Assembly (NCBI RefSeq): GCF_921293095.1
Contig: NC_060252.1
Span: 81,612,866-81,676,865, forward strand
Length of the DNA stretch: 64,000 bases
Direction: 5' to 3'
Source of the DNA: Ischnura elegans
Lineage: Eukaryota; Arthropoda; Insecta; Odonata; Coenagrionidae
The notes under the pieces were generated by a model, which was not told the origin of the DNA, searched no databases, and was given only the letters and a program-made list of their open reading frames with translations. Position numbers and translations under genes: made by a program. Positions 20,374-32,300 of the stretch are shown here, piece by piece; position 1 is the first letter of the stretch; the number at the start of each line of letters is the position of its first letter.

Positions 20374-23300
20374 CTGATGCAAAAAAATAAATTCAAATAT
20401 GAAAGAACATGCTTCAAATGTAACAACTACAGCACACCACCGATTATCTGGGCTAATGATGGGGAGAGACAGCACGAATAATCGGAAAACATGAATAACC
20501 CAAACTTTCACTTTCATGTCTTGTCATGTTCATAATTTACACAAAAAAAAACAATGCATTATTATTTATCCACTTATTCTGATATTTTTTAGTGCTTCGT
20601 AGACTCATTGAGAGCTTTCTTTGCCCGTTGGTGATCTTTTTAGCGGCGATAACATGGTTGTAATTGTATTATTAACCCATCAACGCCCACGGGTGCCATA
20701 TGGCACCCAACACAGTGCCGAGCCTATTCTCCTGCAATGCATATAATACGTGAATTTTAGCATACATTGTGGTGCACATACTTAGTAAAAGCAGAAAAGT
20801 TTCTCGGGTTTTCCACCGTTTGATGTCGTCCATGTCTCCCGACGTTTCGATCCGCGACTTGCTGATCATCGTCAGGGGATCTTCCGAATGCCGTTCTTCC
20901 GAGTGTATATATACGGGAAAAATTTTGAAGAACGGCATTCGGAAGATCCCCTGACGATGATCAGCAAGTCGCAGATCGAAACGTCGGGAGACATGGATGA
21001 CATCAACCGGTGGAAAACCTGAGAAACTTTTCTGTAACTGATACGCCGGGAAAACCTAAGATCATACATAACTTAGTAGAAGGTTTCCTATTCAGTCAGT
21101 TTGGATTGTGTTCATTGTGTTGAGCTCATATGTATCATATTTTATAAAAATAAACGATGTGTGATTTAAAAAAACTTTGGGTGCTGGCGGGTTAATGCTC
21201 CATGTAAGGCATGGTTTAGAAAACCACACATCTTTAGCTTTGTGATCATGATACAGAAAAGTGGTCTGCACGAATGCTTCAAAACCACTGGTCGACGTCG
21301 GAAACTACACTGTCAGGCACCACGCCATGTAGTCACCTCTCGCACAAGTTGCCCAGGTTGCAGCTGCTGCAGGATGTGTACCTGTGATCACGGATACACG
21401 TCCCACGTGATTTTGCGTCCGTTTTTTTTTTTATAAAGATCGCGGAAATTATTGAGCGAGAGTGAAAATCATGCACGGATATACTGCAGCCAGATAATCG
21501 GGAGTCAGCTGTATATCAAATAAATTGTATTCCATAGAAAGCTTAAGTGTAAGAGATATTCAAGAAGCCATCATTGGGTATCTTTAAAGATAAATAGCCA
21601 TCTTAAAGACTTCAGTCAGACTTAAAATAAACGTATACATGCACCCCTGTTCTCAGGCAAAAAAAAATGAAAGAAACTTCTTCAAAAGCAATTTCCAAGA
21701 CATGATGGAATAAAGTTCTATCGTATTTCAGAAATACGTAATTTATCTTAAAAGTATGAATGGTTTTTAATGAAGAAACGTATGCAACATTCATTACTCC
21801 AACCTCATGCTGTTCTACAATATAACATCAGCCCCAACATAAATCCGCTAAAAAATATTTACTTGTTTAAAATAATTACTTTTTATACCATAACTCCAAA
21901 CCAATAATATCATATAAACGTTCATGGTGAAAACAAAAACACGGTACTATTCCACAAACTTTATTTTAGCTGTCAACTAGTTTCGACGTTTACACCGTCA
22001 TCATCAAGACTAACTTATTAATAACTATAATAACTATTATAACTAAGTTAGTCTTGATAATGACGGTGTAAACGTCGAAACTAGTTGACAGCTAAAATAA
22101 AGTTTGTGGAATAGTACCGTGTTTTTGTTTTCACCATGAATATTTCTTCGTTCCACCAAGTAACGCCCACATCAGTTGATTTTAATCATATAAACATGTG
22201 TAACAGACCCACCCATGTCATAGACGCACCTCTATTTGAAGCATCGGAGCTTAAGGAATAAATTTTTGAGGCATTTTTTTTTAAAATTCTATTGCACAGT
22301 CTAGCAGATGTTTGCCTGGACTTTTGACAGTTATCAAAACTTCTACTTTCAATATTAGAAATTTATGCAGCATTTTTCAGATAAATTTACACAACATGTA
22401 TGGTGCTAAGAGATAAGAAAGTATTCACTTGTAGTCTAAACCTTAAAATGCTTACTAGGGATGGTCGGATCAGACACCTCACATCCAAATATCCACGAAT
22501 GATACCCTTTTTCAGCTGCAATTTCTGGGAAAAAAGTGCATCTCTCACACACCTTTATATGGTACTTTAACAGAAGCAATTATAATTCAAATAAATAACT
22601 GCTTGAGATTATGGGGATATTTAGTGATAACATACTAACTTTGAATGAGTTAATCTTCGGAAGTAATTATCATCAGTAATCTATAGACAACTACTCACTA
22701 ATCTTATCTATAGAAAACAGCGTATGTCGTTACAAGTCTTTGTGCCTAAAGATGAATGTGAAAGATGACCTAGATTATCCATCTGTTAGCTGAGATATCC
22801 TCCTATATCATCACTTCCCAAGCTCGAGTCCCAACAAAAATTCTCCCTTTTTGAACTTTATTTCTTATTCTTCCCCACCTTCAGGCAAGCTAAATATTCA
22901 AGTAATCAAAAGTTGTAGAGAAAGCATAACACTGAATCCAAAGTAAACATGGCTGAGACAATAATCAGTCTCCTGCGATAATCCTCTTGGGCTTTCCCCT
23001 CCATTAAAATGGGTAATCAGAGCTCAATTCTCGAAATAAAAATAAATGATAAAATATAGGATGATGCAACAATAAAACTCTCCAGCCCACTTCTTTCCAT
23101 TCCCAATTTGCATCGCCTTCTTCAATATGGTTAACAGTCAAGCTTTTGATGTTCTATCTATGACTACCTTCCCTGCTAGCTTCCATCTATCCCATCCAGG
23201 TTTTCTTCAACCCCTCCTAGCAAGCAGTCTATCTTACTTCTTTAGGGTGAGACTTCACAACTCAAACAATTCATATAAAGAAAAAAAAAATGGCAAATGT

Positions 23301-26300
23301 AATTTGGTGAGCTTAGAATCACACAGGATTTCACCACATGATCAGTGGCGCCAACTACATGGGGCCTGAGGGGGCCCGAGCCCCCCCAAAAATTCGTTAC
23401 AGATGTGAGGAAAAAATGTGTCAGACTTGTCGATTTTCCCCGGAGTGTCCAGATATTGAGATTTGAGCGATCAGGGTTCTAATGTTGATCATATGACTCT
23501 TCTAAAATGCTTAAAAAACTTAAAAATTCACTACTTATACAATTTACTGGGGCAAGGTCCCCAGTTTGGGCCCCCCCAATATTTTTAGTAAGTCGGCACC
23601 CCTGCACATGTGATATTAGGCTCATAGTCCTATACTATCAGCATTAGAACTGTCTTCACAAAATCCTCTGGCTACAAGCCTCTCTGAAAGATCCTGTGTA
23701 CTATTCCTAAAAACCTCCTCCCAGCCTCTCTTTAATTCTTCAAAGCTTACACCATTCCAAGACTTTCCTCGTCTACATATGCATAAGGCTCTCTCGATTT
23801 CCATATCTAAGATCCCTGGTCCATGATTATCCTCCTCCACTGGTCTTTCCTCCTCTTCATTCAATCTCTTTGGCATGTTCCCACTGTTTTAAAGACATTG
23901 AATTCAGTTTTATTTATGTAAGTATGGATATAATTTTGCTTCGAAGTTCGCATTACATTTAGCTTCCACAAAATCATGCACACAATTGCAACCACCCTAA
24001 GGTGATGCCAGTGGTCATATCTTGTCTGTGAATTTCCTTCTCATGAAAAAAAGATATGCAAGCTCAAACAAAAAAGTTATGTATTCTGAAGTCTCCTAGT
24101 TTAAATTTTCATAAAGGCCACCAATGCCAGTACTCTATACTCCCAAATTACATTAATAAATCACTAAATAGAAAGTGCACAACTAAAGAACTATACAAAT
24201 TAATCTTTTATAGTACATAGATTAGATATGAAGTAGTACAGTAGATTCCGGTTAATTGGGACATATCGGGACTTATTCACTCTGCCCCAATTAAGCGGCT
24301 GCCCCAATTAGGCGAACTATCCTGCATATGAGCATAAACAAACATTGAAATGATGGAAAGAACACTAAAGAATGTTTATAGCGCAACATAAGTTTATTAA
24401 ACTATTAATTTGATTAATAAATCAGCGAGTTTAGTTAATTTATTACCATTTTTAAGAATTATAACAATTTAGTTAAAAATATTTTTCACAGCCTCGGGCG
24501 ACGCTGAATGAATGTCTCTTACTAAGTCCTATAAAAGAAAAGTCCTATCATCTTGCGGAAAGTATAACAACAAGAGCTTTCAAAATAGGGCAAGAATAGT
24601 GAAAAGTAAGAGTAAATCAAATTGAACATTAGTGAAAAATAAGAGTAAATCAAATGAGGAAAATATTTAAAAATAGTATTCTGAAAACAAAAAAATTTTA
24701 ATTTCGTCGCGAGTATAGAGTCTATGTCGCCGACTCATGGCCCAATAAAGTGGCATACTGTCCCAATGAAGCGGAGAATATTCTGGGATATTCCTCTATT
24801 GGCAGGGGCGCCGACTTATAAAAAATATTGGGGGGGCCCATATCGGAGGTTTTGCCCCGGGAAGAGGTTAAATTCACAGTGTGTGCAGCACCGAAACACT
24901 ACCATGATTCACACCACTTAATTCAGTCAACCTGCTTCACCTTATAATTATTTGTTTCAACACACATTGTTGAATTTATTTTAAAGGTAACTATCGTCAA
25001 ACATGGGAAATAAAAATAACAAATATATTTATGTGATTTCACAAAGCATAATATAACTTAATTATTTTCTTAAATTATTGAGGGGGCTCCGCCCCCCCAA
25101 ACGAATCTTTGAGGGGGCTCGGGCCCCCTCAGGCCCCATGGAGTCGGCGCCACTGTCTATTGGGTTCTGGTCTTCAAGATCTGCCCCAATTAAGCGGCTG
25201 CCCCAAGTAACCGGTGGACCCATTGAACGGAATCTACTGTATTAGAGAACTAAAAAAATACAGCAAAATGATCATACTCACCCAATCCTCAAAATGAGTT
25301 CAAACTCTATCAGGTCCCGATTAAACTGGGCAACCACCTCTTGCATTGCCAAAGCAAACTCAATCAGCTGGAAAAGATGTCGATGACTGTGCGCTGGAGA
25401 GCGTCGCTGAGGATTCAACCCAGAGGCGGCCATAAATGTACACCCTATTGTCTTTATTTTCTCCACCTCAGAGAACTCTGGTCTTTGTAGGAGTTCATCA
25501 AAATCTGCGACCAATTCATTCAAAACACGCAAACACTCCCTACCACCCAGATATGACTCATCGTACATTTCTCCAAAATTCACTATGCTGCCAAAAATAA
25601 CACCCACTTCCTTGTGGTTTTCTGAATATCGAGCAGTTGTTTTCAATTGTTCAGCCACGTGGCGAGGAATGATATTGTGTAATAACCAGTCAGCTTGATC
25701 ACGCATGCTTTGAACTCTTGACTTATCTCGAGCAGCCACCCAAGATCCATGAAAGCCAAGTCTATAAGACACCTCAAACTCTCGATCTAAAAACCATATT
25801 AGTGCCAACAGCAGTAGCACATCAGGCCATATTTCCCATGAAAAGTATAGGGTCCAAGGAACTGAGTTACTCAAAACTTCATGTCCAGTATAGTCTCCAC
25901 ACACTCTTGAAGCAATTAAACTAATATAAATAAATCCTACTAATGTAGCAAGAAAACTTCGTAACCAACAACTGAGCTGAGTGAAGTTACAAAAATGCAC
26001 CAAAGAAACAAAGACAAGGCGCGCCAGATTTCCAGCTTGGTTCATTAAGGCCAGGTTCCCACACTTCAGATTTGTTAGTATTGACACAGCTGGTAACGTT
26101 AATATAAATGCACCACAAATATGCCAATAATACCACATAGTCAGTTTGCTGAAGAAATCACACCAGCAGCCCACTTGAATTGGGCTGAATGGATCAAATT
26201 TGCCTCTCCAAGAACGGAATATGCAAACTGTTAAAACCACGAGGAGGAGGAAGGACCCAACGACAATGAAAGTGATCCACATGGGTGATGAGTTGTCCAC

Positions 26301-29300
26301 TGGAAGTAACACCTGAGCAATGATCATCATCACCCAGACAACAGCAGCCACAGCCACGTCAAGGCAAGTATTGAAGCGTGAAGATGCCAGAGTGGGCGGG
26401 CTGTCCACATCCTCTTCTCTAAGATGGGCATGCGTCCTAAATTCCTTCTCCATTTCTGCCTATCAAAAAATACAAAAATAATAGTGAATAGCTAATATTT
26501 TAAGCCATTTTTTTCATTTTGATCCTTAACGTTTGAGTTACAATCAACTAGGTGAACTTTGTGCGACAGTACAGTAGTAATTCAGTGTGGTATGAATGCC
26601 CACTATGGAAAGTCATAATGGTCAGCTGATGTAATTGAACTTCAGATGAGGTGAATAAAATCAATCTTGTAACAGAGCGATATGGTTTATGGTTGAAAGG
26701 CTGAGATGTATTTTAAGCTCACCAAAGGCATAAACTGAGCAAGAACATTGAGGAAAGCTAGAAGGAAAAAATAAGGGAGCTACTTATTGGCTAGTAGCAC
26801 ATCTTTTTCTTATGGTTTCCTTAAAGCACAAACTATCTAGAACAATGCCAAAATGTAGGCCACACTTTCAGCACCTCCCAAAATATTGTTATTATTGTTT
26901 CATTTCAAAAATTCATTAAAGTACTTAGGTATAAGAGTTATGTTTCCATTCTTGATGGTTCTATATTTTAAGGAGAAATTACATTACTAGACCATAATTT
27001 GAATATAATTTGCATTCTTATAGCATGAAGCAATCATTGTAGGAAAGAAACATGTCTTCAAATGAATAGCGATGCATGCTACAGATATATAAGACAGAAA
27101 ACTCTATAATAAATAATTTAGCCATCAAGATACTTTGGCAAGTAATAAAATAAATAATAAAATTTCAGATCATGTGGACCTTGATTGAAGTAAGTTTGTT
27201 TCATGAAAGCAACATTTAACTTGTTTAAACGTGATTACAATAAGATGGGCACCTATGCCTTCTTCCCTCACCTTAAGTAGTGGAGTGATGGATAGCATGG
27301 TAAGCTGCCATATGTTAGGTTATACAATGATAAATGAAGAGCAAACTTAGTGCATGTCCACAGTAATTTTATTTGGTACGACGCGTTTCAGCGACCTTAC
27401 TTCGCTATCATCAGGTACAAAATGCATGCATTTTATACCTGATGATAGCGAGATAAGTAAGGTCGCTGAAATGCATCGTACCAAATAAAATTACTGTGGA
27501 CATGCACTAAGTTTGCTCTTCATTTATCATTGTATCATTATGTTCCACAACATCTCGCCGAACACCGTTGAATACGTTAGGTTATATGATTGGCTCTTAT
27601 CATTGACATTTTATTTTCCTCAGTTACCAAAAAAAATTTCAATACCATGCCTTGCATCTTCACCAGCAAGTCACTTTAATTAGTCACCATTTTTTCAATT
27701 TAAAAGAAAACCCATTATCAGTTATTTAGCTGTTTAGGCTTATTTGATTTCGTCAGCAGGCTTTTCAATGATGCCAGGGAGAGCTCTGAGTGGTTCAAGG
27801 TGCATAGAATGCTATTACGCTGCCTTAGGCACTCATTGGTGGGGTTGAGTCAGTTCAGTTAAATGAAAATTAAAATCATCATCAACTTTATAGCTTATCT
27901 GGACACTACATAGCATATTAATGGTGAGCATAACATCCTGTTTTTTTTTTGACGGAATAACAGTTATTGTATTTTCACCTAATCTGATTCCATGGCTGGT
28001 CCCTGCTTCAGCGTTGTCCCCAATATCCGTATCATTTTTGCAAATCAATAGATTATGTATTATCATTAGATAAATGGTCAAGTTTTCCAGATGAAATTCC
28101 AAACTGAATCACACAATTGTTGAATTCATTACTACAGCCCTTTCTCTTGCGATGAATGGAGGATATGGTGAATGATGTAGCATTTCCTCTTCCCTTTATA
28201 CTCTAAGGTAGGAAATGTGCGACAACATTCCACTACATCACGACCATGATGCACATGGATAAGTGCAATATTGTACCATTACATCCCTGGGCCACCCAGA
28301 AGTATATGGGGGATTGAGCAAATTTTATCTTTTCAATCTTGTGATGTATAACGTTTGTCACTTGATCCTGCCGCTTCACGGCAGGCAATTGTTCCTGGAA
28401 TAAAAACGTGGTGTTGCCGCCATCTTGGCAGTTGCGCGCTGGCACTGGAATGGTCGTGTTGATTTGCCCCGATATACCACATTGGCGACGAGGATGCCGG
28501 CATTAATGGAGAAGTTTATCGCGGAGGAAGAAGGGTGGGACTCCTACGAAGAGCGGATGGAGCAGTATTTTATCGTGAACGACCTGGTCGGGGATACTCA
28601 CGAAGAAAAAAAAGAAGGCCGTGTTACTTTCTTCGGTAGGAAAAGCTGCATACGCGGTCCTGAGGAACTTGTGCGAGCCGAAGAGGCCGGCAGACATAAC
28701 ATACCGGGGGCTTTGCGATCTACTCAGGCAGCATTTCTGCCCCAAAGCCTCGGTGATCGCCCAAAGCCATCAGTTCCACAAAACCGTGCAGGGGAAGACA
28801 GATTCCGTAAGAGACGCCGCAAAACTGAGAAGGGTTTCCCGAGGCTGCAATTATGGCGCTTTTTTTGATCGCGCACTCAGGGACCAGTTCATATTAGGGC
28901 TTGGGACAGAGAGACCGTACGGGCCCTTTATCTTGAAAGTGAGGACCTAGCATTTGAGAGGGCGGTGGAAATCGCTTCATCGCGGGAAGGAGCCTCCAGG
29001 AACGCCGAGGCTTGCAACTTGTTCGCACCGTCGGAGGAAGTGGCTGCGGTTGGGGTCCATTTTGTAGACCGGGACAACTCGACTGGGGTTGGAGAGGAGC
29101 ATGAAGAAGACGTTTTTCGGGTCACGACCCAAGGAAAGGGGAGAAGACCGGCCGGACCTCCCGAAGTGCGGCATCATCAGGGGGAAACGCAGCGATGGTG
29201 TGTTTCTGCTGCGGAAGGAGGGGCCACTCAAGAATGGAGTGTCGATTTCGGCGTGCTAGGTGTGATCGATGTCAACAGGTGGGCCATTTAAAGGCAATGT

Positions 29301-32300
29301 GCAAACAGGGTCACTTGGGTGAGTACGAAAAAAGGGTATTTCATAGTGAGATTTCTGAAGGGTGTATGGAGGGTTATGAGCGGGAAGAAAAGGGTGTTGG
29401 AATTTTTGATTTAGAGGTTTCTTCTGTTAGGGGTGAGAGTTATGGCGAAGAGTTCCCCTCACTTTTCAATATTAATTCTGCACTCGGGGATGCGCCATTT
29501 AAAGTGGCAATCTTAGTAGAGGGGGTCAAGCTGGATATGGAAATTGATACGGGTTCGGCCATTTCAGCAATATCGGAGGGCTGTTACCAGAAATATTTCT
29601 CAAAGTTGCCCCTGCAAAGAACAGCCATACGGCTTAAATCTTACTCCAACAACCTTATAAAACCAGGGGGCACCATTGGGGTAAAGGTCCGCCACAAGAG
29701 TAGAGTATATGAATTGTCACTCTTTGTCGTCAAAAATGGAGGGCCGCCAATCATGGGGAGGGATTGGCTAAAAATTTTAAGAGTGACCATACCAGTAATT
29801 AATTTATATTAATAATACCATTTGGGTGTCAGAGATCCCAAGTTGGAGAGGGTGCTAGAGAAATTTACCGCATTATGGGAAGGTGAACTGGGCACGTTTA
29901 ATAAGGGTGAAGTGGCTTTAATTCTAAAACCTGAGGCCAAACCGGTTTATTGCCCTCCGAGAGCATTAGCATTTGCGCTCCGAAACAAGGTGGATGAAGA
30001 GTTAGACAGGCTTGTTAGGGTGGGAATCCTGCACCCTGTAGACTTCAGTGCGTGGGCCACACCAATAGTACCGGTGGCTAAGAATGATGGCAGTGTTAGG
30101 ATCTGTGGGGATTTTAAAATTACTCTAAATCCAAATTTACAAATTGAGCGATATCCCTTGCCAAGGGTTGATGAAATATTTGCTAAATTAGAAGGGGGAG
30201 AAAAATTCTCAACAATCGACCTTGCCCAGGCTTTTCAGCAACTCACTCTAGATGAAGGGTCGCAGGAGCTTTGTACAATCAACACCCACAGGGGCTTATT
30301 TAGATATTGTAGACTTCCCTTTGGAGTTGCTTCTGCTCCAGCAATATTTCAAAGAATAATGGACCAAGTCGTGCAGGGATTAAAGGGAGCAGCTTCTTTC
30401 CAAGATGACATTATTGTAACAGGTAGGAATGACAAGGAACATTTGGAAAACTTGGACCGGTGTAACCCTCAAAAGTTGGAGAATGAATCCCGAAAGTTCG
30501 GAGGCAAAGGAGCAGGTGGGAGGTGTTAGGATTAAAAAGCTATATTTATTTTGTTTCTATTGCCTTATGTTGATTGTAAAGCAATTAGAGGAATGTTAAG
30601 TTTTTTTTTTTGTAAATACTAATGCACTCTGTTATTATTTTGGAATGTGTGAATATATTGTATCTATTTTGCTCCAAAGAAAAAAAAACAAATAATTTTC
30701 TTTTGTTATCTCAGCCACAAATTATTTTCTTTAGATTTCGTATTTTTTTAAAATCTAAGTTCATTGCCTCTGTAAATGGGAGGAATAAACTCAAATCCGA
30801 TAGCCACGTACGTCAATAATCAAGTGTGTTTTGTTTTTTTTATAAAGTTGTGTGCATGTATTTGAGGTTTGTGAGCACTCAGGACATCGGCGATCCACGG
30901 GTCCGCGGCAGAGGGACTGGTCACCCCTGGCCGTGGTCTGGGCGATACCCGCCTTCTTCTTCTGACGGCTGACCACCGCAAGAGAAAAGGTCAGGCTAAC
31001 GCATGGCGCAGACTAACCAGAGCGCCCAGTTTGGATTCCCGCCGGCGAGGAGGCGCGCGCAGGTGTATGTGCCACCGGAATGAAGCGTCTGCTAGTGTGC
31101 GACGCTGCTGCTGCCCTCCGTGAGGGAAATGCTAGAGAGAAGAGCTCGCCACGAAAAAGCTCTCTTTGGCCTACGAACTTTCAGGAGTCAACATCTCTCC
31201 ATCAAGTGTGCTTAAAAATTCAAACCAGTGTGTGTGTGTGTGAGTGAGGGATTGAGGTATGTGGCTAAAGGGCTTTGATGATTTCTAATGTTCAATTTTG
31301 CTTTTCGTGATGTTCTGTTACGTGCCCGTTATTGGGATCTAAATTCTTAGCGTTGATTTTGGTTTGTGTTCCTTGCTGTTTCCAATTCATGTGCATTTAT
31401 GTCAGGTCTTCGGGACCACGTGCGCCTTATGCCAAACTTTACTTTGTGGTTGGGATTTCTATAGGCCTCGATGAGGCGAGAATGTATTGTAAATTTGTCG
31501 TTCTTTCTGTGAGCTGCCAAATATTAAAATAGTTGGGGGGAAAACATTATTTTGTGATTAGGATTGCTATATTAGCCGCTGAGGCGAGAATGTATTTTAA
31601 AATTGTTGTTCTTTCTGTGTGCTGCCAAATATCCAAAATAGTTGGAGAAATAAATATCTTACCTTGGCTTGTAACAGCTACTATTGAAACGTGTCGTTTT
31701 CTTCAAGGTCATTAGAAACCCTGGATAGTACCTTTAATTTTTTTGTTGCTTATTATCTTATTTGTTTTCTTATTATTATTCACTCCACTGTTAGCTATCC
31801 GCGTGCTTACGTGGTGGACGGGCCTCTAGTCGAAATAGGCTGAATTTGCAAACCCGACGAGAGACACCCGTTACACCAGGTGCTGAACAAGCTTTGCGGG
31901 TTAGGGTTTAAAGTCAATAAAGGTAAATGTCGGTTCATGGAAATGTCGGTGGAATATCTGGGTCACAAAATTGACAGGGAAGGCCTGCACCCAACTATTT
32001 CCAAAGTATAGGCAATAACTAAATGTCCACCACCTAGAAATGTATCTCAGCTGAGGGCATTCTTGGGGCTAATTGAATATTATTCCAAGTTTCTGCCAAA
32101 TTTAGCAACCAGGTTGGCCCCCCTTCATGAGCTGCTACGTAAGGAATCCAAGTGGGATTGGTCTGAGAAGTGTGAGGAGGCTTTTCAGTCAGTTAAAACC
32201 TCTATTGCTTCAGCTGGAGTCCTTGCACATTACAACCCCTCCTTGCCTATCATTTTAGAATGCGATGCATCTCCATATGGAATAGGGGCAATGTTGATTC

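Noticed and set aside
20792-21034. Fully canonical hammerhead ribozyme call
   Set aside because: Core bases CTGACGA, GAAAC and GTC are present, but there is an extra base before stem II and helix III has no loop. I report it only as hammerhead-like.
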